Positions 1 through 9,009 are shown, counted from the stretch's first letter. The stretch is 64,000 nt of DNA from Neobacillus sp. DY30 (GCF_030123065.1 NZ_CP126093.1:1616001-1680000), one strand, 5' to 3'. Notes: generated by a model from the sequence alone, not told the origin. Program-made: numbers and translations.

Positions 1-585
1 TGATTTTTCAGTTTCGTTATTGTCTTGAATCATGACTGCATGTTTAATCATTAATGTACTCAAAGCATTTGCAGAAAGAGGAATTTCTTTACCTGTTAGA
101 TTTAGCTCAATCACGTGATTGCCGTTTTTCTTTTCTGCCACTGTAATTTGCTGTTGAAGATTTTTTGTTATCACATCGATGAGGTTCTCTACATCATCCT
201 TTAGTTCAGCTGTATCACTGTGATGTGGGTTTTTTGAAGTATCCATTTTGTAAACCGTATCAAGTCCGTCCTTCATCACAAACCAATTACCACCCTGTTT
301 GTACAGGTTCATATTGCTAACTTCAGATTCATTGGCTAAACGAGTAGTAATGTAATTTACTTGATTAATTGAATCAGATTGAAAAGTTGACTGAGATGAT
401 AAAATTGTCTTTTTGTTATCCTCAATTTTAAGGTTTACATTCAGCGTCGCGCTTTCAGCCGAATGAGTTTTCTTTAACGCCTCCTTATAAAGTTCGTATC
501 CAGATGTATTTGCTGAAATCGAATAGACACTGCCTAACATAAGCGTTCCACTAATCCCGATAACCGCTAAAAGCTTCTTATTCAT
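1..585 (-). CDS. Secreted or membrane-anchored protein of unknown function, C-terminus cut off by the window edge
   Basis: An open frame of 195 codons runs off the left edge. It starts at an ATG (585-583) with TTGGAGGAAA about 7 bases upstream. The N-terminus (MNKKLLAVIGISGTLMLGSV) is a typical signal peptide: two lysines, a hydrophobic core, then a polar mature region from about residue 24. There is no lipobox cysteine. The visible mature part is rich in Asn, Lys, Thr and Ser and alternates polar and hydrophobic residues, which suggests beta-strands of the kind seen in lipoprotein-like sensor folds. I do not recognise a family with confidence, and the missing C-terminus could carry the informative part. 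Confidence 0.8.
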   Translation of the reverse strand, partial: MNKKLLAVIGISGTLMLGSVYSISANTSGYELYKEALKKTHSAESATLNVNLKIEDNKKTILSSQSTFQSDSINQVNYITTRLANESEVSNMNLYKQGGNWFVMKDGLDTVYKMDTSKNPHHSDTAELKDDVENLIDVITKNLQQQITVAEKKNGNHVIELNLTGKEIPLSANALSTLMIKHAVMIQDNNETEKS

Positions 586-782
586 ATACATTTCCTCCAA
601 TCATTATTTCGTTACATGCTCAGTGTAATTGGAAGTTATAAAAGCAATCTAAATAAACTATTAAATTTTTCTTAAATTAAGGCAATTTGGCATTCTGTTG
701 TTGGAGGAGAAATCAACAGACACCATTAAACGCGGTAAATATGGTAGGAAAAAATTTCTTTTGATAATAATGAACAAAGTGT

Positions 783-811
783 TTGAATTTTTAGATAATT
801 AACAGTATAAT
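783..811 (+). promoter_or_regulatory. Sigma-A-type promoter for the IDEAL-domain gene
   Basis: TTGAAT (783-788), a 17-base spacer and TATAAT (806-811). The predicted start near 818 gives a leader of about 20 bases before the ATG at 839. Read from sequence only. Confidence 0.5.
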
Positions 812-838
812 TAAAAAAAGCTCAAGGAGTTGATTTCC

Positions 839-1033
839 ATGGAAAAGAGATTATTAAATTCACCACAACAAACTGATGAGAACAACGATTCTGTGATTGC
901 TGAGATGTTTTTAAACCACGCCTTGATTGAATTTAGAAGAGAAGTGCTCCGTAAGGAAATCGACCTCTCCCTAAAAGAGAGAAATAAAGAAGCTTTCCTC
1001 AAGTTATCTGAGGAATTAAAGAAAATCTCATAG
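839..1033 (+). CDS. IDEAL domain-containing small protein
   Basis: Encodes 64 residues. The C-terminal two thirds, from FLNHALIEF through EVLRKEIDLSL to FLKLSEELKKI, matches the IDEAL domain, a helical module of about 37 residues found in short Bacillus proteins and at the end of adaptor proteins such as ComK-degradation factors. The molecular role is unknown for stand-alone copies. I choose ATG 839 because AAGGAG (824-829) lies 9 bases upstream; an in-frame TTG at 830 would overlap that site. It is monocistronic, with its own promoter and a strong terminator immediately downstream. Confidence 0.8.
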   Translation: MEKRLLNSPQQTDENNDSVIAEMFLNHALIEFRREVLRKEIDLSLKERNKEAFLKLSEELKKIS

Positions 1034-1065
1034 CAAAAGTTACCTTACAGACTTCAACATATTGG

Positions 1066-1100
1066 AAGCCCTTTTCATATTAGAAAGGGCTTCTTTTGTT
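1066..1100 (+). terminator. Rho-independent terminator after the IDEAL-domain gene
   Basis: Nine-base stem AAGCCCTTT/AAAGGGCTT (1066-1074 with 1084-1092) followed by a T-rich stretch. Confidence 0.8.
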
Positions 1101-1168
1101 TTTGATATTCATGTATGATAAATACGAATAAGAAAATGATAGGTTTGAAGGGAAATAGGTGAACGGCA

Positions 1169-1753
1169 ATGATTTTCATGGTCGATAATTATGATTCTTT
1201 TACATTTAACTTAGTTCAATACCTACAAGAGCTGGGGGAGGACTTAATAGTACAGCGGAACGACCAAACGACCATAGATGATATTAGGACGCTGGATCCT
1301 GAATTTATTATGGTTTCCCCAGGTCCAGGTAATCCAAGTGAAGCTGGAATAAGCTTAGACATTATAAAGACATTTTCAGGAGATATTCCCATTTTGGGAG
1401 TTTGTCTTGGTCACCAAACAATTGCTCAAGCATATCAAGGTGATGTTGTTCCTGCTGCACAATTAATGCATGGAAAAACCTCAGATATATACCATGACGG
1501 AAAAACGATATTTAAAGGACTGCCGAACCCATTTCCGGCAACCAGGTATCACTCATTAATTGTTAAAAGGGAAACACTTCCATCCTGTTTTGAGATATCC
1601 GCATGGACGCAAAACGGAGAAATTATGGCGATACGGCATAAAGAACTTCCTCTTGAAGGTGTTCAGTTTCACCCTGAATCCATATTAACCTCATGTGGGA
1701 AAGAGATACTAAAAAACTTTGTCCATTACTATGGAAAAGTTGAAGCGATCTAG
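1169..1753 (+). CDS. pabA: Glutamine amidotransferase subunit of aminodeoxychorismate/anthranilate synthase (PabA/TrpG type)
   Basis: Class I glutamine amidotransferase of 194 residues, full length for the family. It opens with FMVDNYDSFTFNLVQYL, has the nucleophile cysteine in GVCLGHQ (about residue 79) and the catalytic His-Glu in GVQFHPES (about residues 168-170). The subunit releases ammonia from glutamine for a chorismate-using partner (PabB in folate synthesis or TrpE in tryptophan synthesis). In Bacillus the PabA protein commonly serves both. It is unusual that no pabB, pabC, trpE or folate gene adjoins: the gene sits alone between two short conserved genes. The choice of pabA over trpG is by overall resemblance only. 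Confidence 0.85.
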   Translation: MIFMVDNYDSFTFNLVQYLQELGEDLIVQRNDQTTIDDIRTLDPEFIMVSPGPGNPSEAGISLDIIKTFSGDIPILGVCLGHQTIAQAYQGDVVPAAQLMHGKTSDIYHDGKTIFKGLPNPFPATRYHSLIVKRETLPSCFEISAWTQNGEIMAIRHKELPLEGVQFHPESILTSCGKEILKNFVHYYGKVEAI

Positions 1754-1780
1754 ATAGAAAAATAGCATAGCTGAAAAAAT

Positions 1781-1802
1781 GGTGCCATTGTTTTATGGCA
1801 CC
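1781..1802. terminator. Terminator between pabA and the convergent coiled-coil gene
   Basis: GGTGCCAT/ATGGCACC stem. The T-run lies on the minus-strand side (complement of GAAAAAAT at 1773-1780), so it mainly ends the minus-strand gene and may also stop pabA transcripts. Confidence 0.7.
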
Positions 1803-1806
1803 GAGT

Positions 1807-2388
1807 CTATTTCTGCTTTTCTCCTTTTTTATTGTTCATTAAATAAAAAGTTATCGGCTGGTCTGAACCTGTCATTAAATTATAAACATATGAAGAAGTA
1901 ATTTTGTAACCTTCATCGATTTTTTCAGCAAGATAATTAGTTCGTTCAAAAAGAATGGAACGAATATGATTTAATTGCCGGGAGATTTTTTCTGTCAATG
2001 CTTCTTGCTGGTCCAGCCGAACTAAAACCCCAGTTTGAAACTCTTCTTGTTTACTGATTTTTTCGGATAATTGTTTTTGCAGCTCTTCTTGTGTTTTTAA
2101 CAGATCCATAATCACTTCTTCATACTGTATATGCTTTTGGTTACTTCTACGTATTTCTTTTAATTGATTCTCAATTTTATCCCAATTATTTGCTTGTACT
2201 ACCTCTTGATTCAGAAACTGATGTTTCATTTCACTGATGGCGTTAATCAGTGAAACATTAGCCTGGTGCTGCTCGTCTATAACTTCTGAAAGATAATCTC
2301 TTCTCACAAACTTTTGGTTTGGTTCATTTATTTTCTTCTTACTTTTATAAACTGTAGGATGTTTGCCATTGTTAATATATAATCCCAT
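1807..2388 (-). CDS. Coiled-coil protein of unknown function
   Basis: Encodes 193 residues with an ATG start and AAGGGGTG ribosome site 6-7 bases upstream. No signal peptide or membrane span is visible. From about residue 35 to 165 the sequence is almost wholly helical and rich in Glu, Gln, Lys and Leu with heptad-like spacing, so a long coiled coil is likely. The N-terminal 30 residues are basic and the last 30 contain a short hydrophobic stretch (ITFYLM). I recognise the general type from Bacillus genomes but not a characterised family. Convergent with pabA, with a shared terminator. Confidence 0.7.
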   Translation of the reverse strand: MGLYINNGKHPTVYKSKKKINEPNQKFVRRDYLSEVIDEQHQANVSLINAISEMKHQFLNQEVVQANNWDKIENQLKEIRRSNQKHIQYEEVIMDLLKTQEELQKQLSEKISKQEEFQTGVLVRLDQQEALTEKISRQLNHIRSILFERTNYLAEKIDEGYKITSSYVYNLMTGSDQPITFYLMNNKKGEKQK

Positions 2389-2630
2389 TTTTTACACCCC
2401 TTACATCATGAATGTATTATTTTATGCTTGAATGTTAAAAATGGGAAAATTTTATAAAAAAACAGGAAAAATGTGTTTCTATGAGGAATTTATTTTAGTA
2501 AATATATAATATATGAACATATAAGAAATCCCCGTTACCGGTAAGTCTTAAGTCTTAGTTTAAAATAATCCTGGAGATTGTGTGAGCCATAAGGAATACA
2601 CGTTAAAATAAAATAAATGATCAAATCGTT

Positions 2631-2655
2631 AAGGGATACATGAGTGAAATCCCTT
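2631..2655. repeat. Inverted repeat in the leader of the papain-like hydrolase gene
   Basis: AAGGGAT (2631-2637) pairs with ATCCCTT (2649-2655), ending 13 bases before the ribosome site AAGGGGGAA. The surrounding gap (2389-2683) also holds a 10-bp palindrome TTACCGGTAA at 2535-2544. No gene or clear sigma-A promoter is seen there. A role in translation control is conceivable but unproven. Confidence 0.4.
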
Positions 2656-2683
2656 CCTATGAAAAATGAAGGGGGAATATAGG

Positions 2684-3286
2684 ATGAGGAAGGTTTACGT
2701 ACTTCTTACAGACACCGGGACGGTATTAACAAAAATTATTAAATTATATACGAAGAAGCCGCATAATCATGCTTCCATAGCATTAGATGACCAATTATGG
2801 GATGTCTATAGTTTTGGAAGAAAAAAACCCCGTAATCCTTTCCTAGCTGGTTTTGTCAGAGAAAATATTCGCGGCGGCATTTTTCGCAATGCTGATTGTG
2901 CAATTTATTGTTGTACAATATCTGAAAAACAGTATGATGCGATTTGTCAAAAAATTGAAGAAATTGAAAAAAATAAGGGCGATTATCGCTATAACCTTTT
3001 AGGGCTATTCGCCGTTATGTTCAATTTGGAGTTGGTGCGGAAAAATGCATTTTTTTGTTCCCATTTTGTTGCCGCTCTTCTGGAGGAATCAGGAGTAAAA
3101 ATAAATAAACAGAAGCCGCTTTCATTGGTTACTCCAGATGACATAAAAGAATCCAATTCTTTAGAATTAATCTATGAGGGTAAATTATCAGCTTATTTTG
3201 CAGCCTCAAGCGAACATAATATAAACGATTTATCACATCAAAAATATTATGGTGAGTTCAGTAATGATAGAGTGGAAGTGATTTAG
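2684..3286 (+). CDS. NlpC/P60-superfamily (YiiX/YycO-like) papain-like hydrolase
   Basis: Encodes 200 residues. The start is set at ATG 2684 because AAGGGGGAA (2669-2677) lies just upstream; the frame is open to an ATG at 2666, which would place that ribosome site inside the gene. HNHASIAL near residue 30 and FFCSHFVAALL near residue 125 provide the His and Cys expected of circularly permuted papain-like enzymes (YiiX/YebB and YycO relatives), where the His precedes the Cys in the chain. Such proteins are thought to act on amide or thioester bonds in lipids or peptides. No signal peptide is present, so it should be cytoplasmic. Substrate unknown. Confidence 0.65.
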   Translation: MRKVYVLLTDTGTVLTKIIKLYTKKPHNHASIALDDQLWDVYSFGRKKPRNPFLAGFVRENIRGGIFRNADCAIYCCTISEKQYDAICQKIEEIEKNKGDYRYNLLGLFAVMFNLELVRKNAFFCSHFVAALLEESGVKINKQKPLSLVTPDDIKESNSLELIYEGKLSAYFAASSEHNINDLSHQKYYGEFSNDRVEVI

Positions 3287-3290
3287 TTAA

Positions 3291-3334
3291 AATGAGAGAA
3301 GACGTGTGTTTAAAAATACACATCTTCTCTCATT
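3291..3334. terminator. Bidirectional terminator that overlaps the 3' end of the YczE-like gene
   Basis: Long hairpin from AATGAGAGAAGA (3291-3302) to TCTTCTCTCATTT (3323-3335), lying between two convergent genes. The right arm and loop encode the last eight codons of the minus-strand gene (stop at 3310). Confidence 0.8.
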
Positions 3335-3954
3335 TGTTTATTCTTATTTTTAAAAGCTTCGATTACGCTGTTAAAAAGGCTTAAAGACCTCTGGAATACT
3401 GGACTTTGAATAAATGTATAGAGGAAGGTTGCAATGAATACAGGACCTCCCAAGATAAAACCAATTATCAGCACAAAACTTTCAACAAGAATACGTGCTT
3501 GACTGACTGATAATTTCGTTTTATTTGAAATTGAAAGCATAAAACCATCACGTGGTCCGGCTCCAAGTCCAGCGGCAACATACATCCCTCCGCCAATACC
3601 AGCAATGACAATGGCGCAAAATAAAATAAGATAATCGACCCAAGAATGAGTTGGCGCGGGTAAAAAATCTAACCATAGAAAAAAGTCCATAATTGGACCA
3701 ATTAAAAGGGCATTTAGGAAAGTACCGATTCTAATATACTTTCTTGCTGTAAAAAAAGAGACAAAAACCAGTAATAGCCCGCAAATTACTCCCCAAGACC
3801 CAATTGTAAGTCCAAAATGTTGATATAATGCAACGTTTAAGACTTCCCAGGGATGTAAACCAACATGTTTCACCTTTACCGCTATCGCATTACCTAAACC
3901 AAAAAAGGTTAATCCCAATAAAAAGATTACATACTGAATTCCTTTCACCTGCAA
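3310..3954 (-). CDS. YczE/YyaS/YitT-family integral membrane protein
   Basis: Encodes 214 residues with a TTG start and GGAGGTAAC directly upstream. Five or six hydrophobic segments are visible. GIGGGMYVAAGLGAGPRDG around residues 125-145 is the glycine-rich signature of the YczE branch, which has no established biochemical role. In B. subtilis YczE is needed for full lipopeptide (surfactin or bacillomycin) production by an unknown mechanism. Here it is divergent from a DapL-type aminotransferase rather than next to sfp or a peptide synthetase, so the same role cannot be assumed. Confidence 0.75.
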   Translation of the reverse strand: MQVKGIQYVIFLLGLTFFGLGNAIAVKVKHVGLHPWEVLNVALYQHFGLTIGSWGVICGLLLVFVSFFTARKYIRIGTFLNALLIGPIMDFFLWLDFLPAPTHSWVDYLILFCAIVIAGIGGGMYVAAGLGAGPRDGFMLSISNKTKLSVSQARILVESFVLIIGFILGGPVFIATFLYTFIQSPVFQRSLSLFNSVIEAFKNKNKQMREDVYF

Positions 3955-4127
3955 GTTACCTCCGTAAAATATACTGTCAATTTCATTATCTTAAAAGATA
4001 ATGATTTGATAATTAATGTTAATAGAATTATAAAATTAAAAGAATTTTATTAATAGATAAAATTTTGCTAAAATGTATCAATAAACTAAACATATTGGGT
4101 TATGTAAATGATAAAGGGGTACAATCT

Positions 4128-5303
4128 ATGAATCTTGTTGCTTCAACTAAAGTTCAAAAATTATCAGCAAGTATATTTCAAGAAGTAGCCGATCTTAAGC
4201 GGCAAGCAATAGACAGGGGTCAGGATTTTATAGATCTCAGTGTAGGGAGTCCAGATTTACCGCCGCCTGCCTTTGTTGTAGAAGAGCTTATAAAATCTGC
4301 AAGTAACCCAGCTAATTACGGATATACACTAAAGGGTATACCGGAATTTCATAACGCAGTTTCTTTCTTTTATAAACAGCGTTACGCAGCTGAGATTGAT
4401 CCAGAAAAAGAGGTACTCCAATTAATGGGATCACAGGATGGTCTTGCGCATCTTGCAACCGCAATCATTAATCCAGGTGATTATGTATTAGTACCGGATC
4501 CTGGTTATCCTATTTACGAAGCTAGTGTTACCATTGCCGGCGGTGTGCTGTACCCTATGCCGTTAACAGCAGAAAATAACTTTTTGCCTGTTTTGGATGA
4601 TATTCCTCTGAATGTCTTGGAAAATGCCAAAATGATGATCCTTAGTTATCCGGGTAATCCTGTAACAGCATTGGCCAATAGAAGCTTTTTCGAAAAGGTG
4701 ATTGATTTTGCGAAGTGTCACAATATTTTAGTTGTTCATGATTTTGCTTACTCTGAATTAATCTATGATAATCACCCGCAAATAAGTTTTATGTCGGTTC
4801 CGGGGGCAAAGGAGGTTGGGATTGAATTTAATTCCTTATCCAAGACCTTTAATTTGGCTGGCTGCCGGATTGGATATGCAGTTGGCAATGAACAAGCAAT
4901 AAATATCCTCGGAACCTTTAAGTCACAAATTGATTATGGTGTGTTTTATCCTATCCAAAAAGCAGCTGTCGCTGCGCTTACATCTGATTTCACGCTATTG
5001 CAAGAGCAGGTGAAAGAGTACGAATTTCGTAGAAATACCCTTATAGACAGACTAGAAAAAAGCGGATGGCAGTTAGCCAAGTCCCCTGCAACGATGTTTC
5101 TTTGGGCCAAAATCCCTTCCGGATGGAAATCAAGACAATTTGCCTTTGATTTAATCAATCATGCCGGGGTAGCTGTAATCCCTGGTGACGCGTTCGGAAA
5201 ACAAGGCGAAGGATATGTCCGGATTGCATTAGTACAGCCCCCAGAGAGACTGTCAGAAGCAGCAGCACGTATACATGAATTCTTGGTTGAATACGCTCAC
5301 TAA
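4128..5303 (+). CDS. PLP-dependent class I/II aminotransferase, LL-diaminopimelate aminotransferase-like
   Basis: Encodes 391 residues from ATG 4128, with AAAGGGG about 10 bases upstream; the frame is open further 5' but has no better site. The fold-type I signature SLSKTFNLAGCRIGYAVG contains the PLP-binding lysine (K239). YPGNPV and HDFAYSEL are the cofactor-contact motifs shared with DapL and MtnE-type enzymes. It transfers an amino group between an amino acid and a 2-oxo acid; the substrate cannot be read from sequence. A paralogue at 38101-39282, probably the methionine-salvage aminotransferase, shares the same motifs, so this copy may have a distinct role. It stands alone with a strong terminator. 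Confidence 0.8.
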   Translation: MNLVASTKVQKLSASIFQEVADLKRQAIDRGQDFIDLSVGSPDLPPPAFVVEELIKSASNPANYGYTLKGIPEFHNAVSFFYKQRYAAEIDPEKEVLQLMGSQDGLAHLATAIINPGDYVLVPDPGYPIYEASVTIAGGVLYPMPLTAENNFLPVLDDIPLNVLENAKMMILSYPGNPVTALANRSFFEKVIDFAKCHNILVVHDFAYSELIYDNHPQISFMSVPGAKEVGIEFNSLSKTFNLAGCRIGYAVGNEQAINILGTFKSQIDYGVFYPIQKAAVAALTSDFTLLQEQVKEYEFRRNTLIDRLEKSGWQLAKSPATMFLWAKIPSGWKSRQFAFDLINHAGVAVIPGDAFGKQGEGYVRIALVQPPERLSEAAARIHEFLVEYAH

Positions 5304-5356
5304 GATATCAGCAAATTCAATCTTCTATAAAGACACTAGAAATCATATATATTAGA

Positions 5357-5384
5357 AAAAGACCTTCATCTTTGAAGGTCTTTT
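5357..5384 (+). terminator. Terminator after the aminotransferase
   Basis: Twelve-base perfect stem AAAAGACCTTCA/TGAAGGTCTTTT around a TCTT loop. Confidence 0.85.
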
Positions 5385-5411
5385 ACATTTTAAATGAAAG
5401 AGGGATATCAA

Positions 5412-5861
5412 ATGCCTAGCGAAAAGCAACAAATAGAATTAGCTATCCCGATAAATGTGATTTGGGATTTCATAAGGGATGCGAACAATTGGGCACCACT
5501 TGTGCCAGGATATATTAAACATGAGCAAATTACTGACAATATAATAACATGGGAATTTAAAAGTGACCTTGGCATAATGAAAAAAAAGGTAAGTTTAGTT
5601 ATTGATATTAAAGAATGGAATGAGCCAAATAGGGTAAGCTTTGAGTTAAGACGTACCAATGAAAAATATATTGGTGAAGGTTATTTTGAAGCACATGCAG
5701 TGAATCAGAATAAAACATTGTTGACTGGGTTCCTCGAAATAAATGCAAGTGGTGCATTAGGTTCTCTGGCAAATTCACTTTTTAAAAATGCGATTCCGAA
5801 ATCATCGGAAGAAGCGGCAGCAGCCATTTCCTCTAAGTTGGAAGAATTTAACCAAAAATAA
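5412..5861 (+). CDS. SRPBCC-fold protein, CoxG-like
   Basis: Encodes 149 residues from ATG 5412, preceded by AAAGAGGGA. The arrangement of an N-terminal strand (QQIELAIPINVIWDFIRDANNWAPLVPGY), a central beta-sheet and a C-terminal helix rich in Ala and Glu fits the START/Bet v 1-like (SRPBCC) fold. PLVPGY near residue 32 resembles the CoxG (CO dehydrogenase subunit G) subgroup. In species without CO dehydrogenase these proteins have no known function and probably bind a hydrophobic ligand. It is flanked by terminators, so it is a single-gene unit. Confidence 0.7.
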   Translation: MPSEKQQIELAIPINVIWDFIRDANNWAPLVPGYIKHEQITDNIITWEFKSDLGIMKKKVSLVIDIKEWNEPNRVSFELRRTNEKYIGEGYFEAHAVNQNKTLLTGFLEINASGALGSLANSLFKNAIPKSSEEAAAAISSKLEEFNQK

Positions 5862-5874
5862 AGGTAAAGTCCAG

Positions 5875-5906
5875 CAATCCGATGATCCATTCGGATTGTT
5901 TTTTTT
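5875..5906 (+). terminator. Terminator after the SRPBCC gene
   Basis: CAATCCGA/TCGGATTG stem (5875-5898) followed by eight T. Confidence 0.85.
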
Positions 5907-5923
5907 AATAATTAAAAAATTTT

Positions 5924-5953
5924 TTAACATGAGGCACAAAGTTATGTTATATT
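5924..5953 (+). promoter_or_regulatory. Candidate sigma-A promoter of ppc
   Basis: TTAACA (5924-5929), an 18-base spacer and TATATT (5948-5953), about 50 bases before the ppc start. Confidence 0.45.
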
Positions 5954-6001
5954 AATAAATAAAAAATTTAGTAAATTTACTAGTACAGGGAGGGTGAAAG
6001 C

Positions 6002-8764
6002 ATGAGTACAGATTTAAAGGTGAATGATAGCAGTCTTCCACTTCGCCGCGATGTAAAATTACTAGGTCAAATTCTTGGAGAGATCCTAGTCAGCCATGGC
6101 GGGAATGAGCTATTCGATAAAGTTGAAAAAATTAGACTGATGTGTAAAACACTTAGAACTCATTTTGATAACGAAATCTATTCCGAATTAAAGGAAGAAA
6201 TTACAAACCTTAGCAGCCCAATGAGAAAGCAGGTAATTCGTGCATTCTCAATGTATTTTCACTTGATAAATATAGCTGAACAAAATCACCGTATTCGCAG
6301 GAGACGACAATATCAACTAGAGGATGATTCAATTGTTCAGCCGGATTCGATTGAAAGTGCGATTCTCTCTTTAAAGGAAAATAATATAAATGAAGAAATG
6401 ATTCAAGAGGTATTAAACAAATTATCTCTTGAGCTGGTCATTACAGCACATCCGACAGAGGCAGCGAAGCGTTCAATATTAGAAATACAACAGCGTATCG
6501 CGGTAATCTTGAAGAAACTGGACTACCCTTTAATAACAAAAAGAGAGCGCAGCAAGCTTGAAGAGAGTCTGTTTAATGAAGTAGCAATTCTCTGGCAGAC
6601 AGATGAACTGCGCCACAATAAGCCAACGGTACTGGATGAAGTAAGGAACGGGCTGTATTATTTTGATCAGACACTATTTGAAGTCCTTCCAGAAATCCAT
6701 CGTGAAGTAGAGCTTTGCTTAGAAAAGAACTACTCCGATACAAAATGGGATGTCCCGAATTTCCTTAGATTCGGTTCATGGATAGGTGGAGACCGGGATG
6801 GCAACCCAAACGTAACTCCGGAGGTTACATGGGAGACGTTACATAAGCAGCGAAAGCTTGTCTTAAAGAAATACAAAAATGTCTTAGTTGATCTTATGAA
6901 ACGTTATAGCCATTCCACTACCCGAGTAGAAGTCAGTGATGAATTAGTCCAATCCTTAGAGGTGGAAGAGGACAAGTATCTTACTGATGATAAGAAATGG
7001 CCTGTTGAAGGGGAAGTATACCGCCGAAAATTTGCTATTATTATCGAACGATTGAAACAAGTGGGTAAATCAGATTTAGGTTATCATTCTTCTGAAGAAT
7101 TACTAGAAGATTTATATGTAGTGAAAAGAAGTTTAAATAACCATCATCCTGTAGCACATGAATTAAAAACAATCCAAAAGCTAATCCGTCAAGTACAACT
7201 CTTCGGTTTCCATTTAGCCACACTTGACATTCGTAATCATAGTGGCGAGCATGAGGCAGCTATTTCAGAGATTTTACGAAAAGTGCAAATTACCGATAAT
7301 TATGCTCAGCTTTCAGAGGATGAAAAAGTAAAAATTCTCGAAAATATTCTAATGGACCCTCGACCGCTTCTATTATTAAACGAAGATTATACACCGGAAA
7401 CACAGCAAATGATACAGGTGTTTCAGATGATTAAAAATGCCCATAAAGAATATGGAAAACGTTCAATATCTGTTTACCTTGTAAGTATGACAAGATCAGC
7501 GAGTGACTTACTTGAAGTGCTGGTTCTGGCAAAAGAAGCTGGAATTTATAGACTCCATACAGATGGGACAGTTGAAAGCCAATTAAATGTTGCCCCGCTG
7601 CTAGAAACGATAGATGATTTAACTGCAGGTCCTAAAATTATGGAAACATTGTTCCAAATGCCTGTCTATCGCAATCACTTAAAAGTAATGAATGACCAGC
7701 AGGAGATCATGCTCGGATATTCAGACGGCAGTAAAGACGGCGGTACTTTAACAGCTAACTGGAAGCTCTATAAAGCTCAGCTTGAAATTCATGAAATGGC
7801 AAACAAATATCATATTGGATTAAAGTTTTTCCATGGCCGAGGCGGATCGCTTGGGCGAGGAGGCGGCCCGTTAAACAAAAGCCTGCTTTCACAGCCTGCC
7901 GAAACGATTGGTGATGGAGTGAAAATTACTGAGCAGGGTGAAGTCCTATCTTCCCGCTATTTGCTTGAAGACATTGCTTATAGAAGTTTAGAACAAGCCA
8001 CTTCAACACTATTGCTCGCAACAGCTCATGTTTCTAAAGAGGCAGAACCTGGGGATTTGAGAGATGAATGTTGGGAATCTGCCATTGAAGAGATTTCAGA
8101 CGCAGCACTTAAAAAATATCAATCGCTTGTCTTTGGAGACGCAGACTTTTTAACCTACTTTAATGAAGCAACACCATTAAGGGAACTTGGTGACTTAAAC
8201 ATCGGTTCAAGACCGATGAGCAGAAAAAATCGCGGTCGTTTCGAAGATTTAAGAGCTATTCCATGGGTGTTTGCCTGGACACAAAGCAGGCAGCTCCTAC
8301 CAGCTTGGTATGCTGCAGGAACTGGATTAGAGAGTTATGCATTAAAAGGTGAACAAAATTTACAACAATTACAGAAAATGTACGAAAATTGGCCATTTTT
8401 CCGATCCACAATTGATAATCTTCAAATGGCTTTGATGAAAGCAGATATCACAACAGCCAAAGAATATTTATTATTAGTTGAAGATCAAAAAATTGCTGAG
8501 CGGATATTCACTAATATTCTTGAAGAATATGAAAGAACAAAAGCAATTCTTCTCAAAATTACAGGGGATAAAGAATTACTTGATCATACCCCAAACATTA
8601 AAGACTCAGTCTACCGTCGGAATCCATATGTCGATCCATTAAACTTCTTACAAGTAGAATTAATTAAGGAATTAAGAAGTCAAAATGAACCATCTGAAGA
8701 ATTATTAACTGAGGTACTACTAACGATTAGTGGAATCTCAGCAGGGTTACGTAATACTGGTTGA
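6002..8764 (+). CDS. ppc: Phosphoenolpyruvate carboxylase
   Basis: Encodes 920 residues, full length for bacterial PEPC. It carboxylates phosphoenolpyruvate with bicarbonate to make oxaloacetate, refilling the TCA cycle. The first active-site signature is VITAHPTEAAKR with catalytic His150; the bicarbonate/PEP site is GYSDGSKDGG and FFHGRGGSLGRGGGP in the middle of the chain; the protein ends in the conserved NTG. The ATG is preceded by AGGGAGGG. Monocistronic between two terminators. Many Bacillus species rely on pyruvate carboxylase instead, so PEPC is an accessory but not rare anaplerotic enzyme here. Confidence 0.97.
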   Translation: MSTDLKVNDSSLPLRRDVKLLGQILGEILVSHGGNELFDKVEKIRLMCKTLRTHFDNEIYSELKEEITNLSSPMRKQVIRAFSMYFHLINIAEQNHRIRRRRQYQLEDDSIVQPDSIESAILSLKENNINEEMIQEVLNKLSLELVITAHPTEAAKRSILEIQQRIAVILKKLDYPLITKRERSKLEESLFNEVAILWQTDELRHNKPTVLDEVRNGLYYFDQTLFEVLPEIHREVELCLEKNYSDTKWDVPNFLRFGSWIGGDRDGNPNVTPEVTWETLHKQRKLVLKKYKNVLVDLMKRYSHSTTRVEVSDELVQSLEVEEDKYLTDDKKWPVEGEVYRRKFAIIIERLKQVGKSDLGYHSSEELLEDLYVVKRSLNNHHPVAHELKTIQKLIRQVQLFGFHLATLDIRNHSGEHEAAISEILRKVQITDNYAQLSEDEKVKILENILMDPRPLLLLNEDYTPETQQMIQVFQMIKNAHKEYGKRSISVYLVSMTRSASDLLEVLVLAKEAGIYRLHTDGTVESQLNVAPLLETIDDLTAGPKIMETLFQMPVYRNHLKVMNDQQEIMLGYSDGSKDGGTLTANWKLYKAQLEIHEMANKYHIGLKFFHGRGGSLGRGGGPLNKSLLSQPAETIGDGVKITEQGEVLSSRYLLEDIAYRSLEQATSTLLLATAHVSKEAEPGDLRDECWESAIEEISDAALKKYQSLVFGDADFLTYFNEATPLRELGDLNIGSRPMSRKNRGRFEDLRAIPWVFAWTQSRQLLPAWYAAGTGLESYALKGEQNLQQLQKMYENWPFFRSTIDNLQMALMKADITTAKEYLLLVEDQKIAERIFTNILEEYERTKAILLKITGDKELLDHTPNIKDSVYRRNPYVDPLNFLQVELIKELRSQNEPSEELLTEVLLTISGISAGLRNTG

Positions 8765-8774
8765 TATGTCTAAA

Positions 8775-8808
8775 AGCTCCTCTCCCATCCTGGTGAGGAG
8801 CCTTTTTT
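8775..8808 (+). terminator. Terminator after ppc
   Basis: AGCTCCTC/GAGGAGCC stem followed by six T. Confidence 0.85.
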
Positions 8809-8857
8809 GTTTTTTGGGGTGAAAGGAGGTTTGAACATTCTGTGAAATATTAAAAAA

Positions 8858-8875
8858 TGAATGAATATTCATTCG
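8858..8875. promoter_or_regulatory. FadR-type palindromic operator upstream of adhE
   Basis: TGAATGAATATTCATTCG. It differs at one base from the inverted-repeat consensus TGAATGANTANTCATTCA that I recall for the acyl-CoA-responsive TetR-family repressor FadR (YsiA) of B. subtilis. It lies 134 bases before the adhE start. No fadR gene is in the window. The identity of the binding protein is inferred from the motif only. Confidence 0.55.
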
Positions 8876-9009
8876 TTTTTTGGCGTAATTCGACAAATTC
8901 CGCATCGTTCAACATGATATATTTTAGCCAGAAAAGATAAAAGAATTAATGGCTGAATTAAAAAAGAAAAGACAATCCTGCTTGAAAAGATTGATTTGGA
9001 GGGATCGAT

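Noticed and set aside
8841..8857. TGTGAAATATT before adhE as an Fnr or Rex site
   Set aside because: Only one half site is present; the second half does not match.
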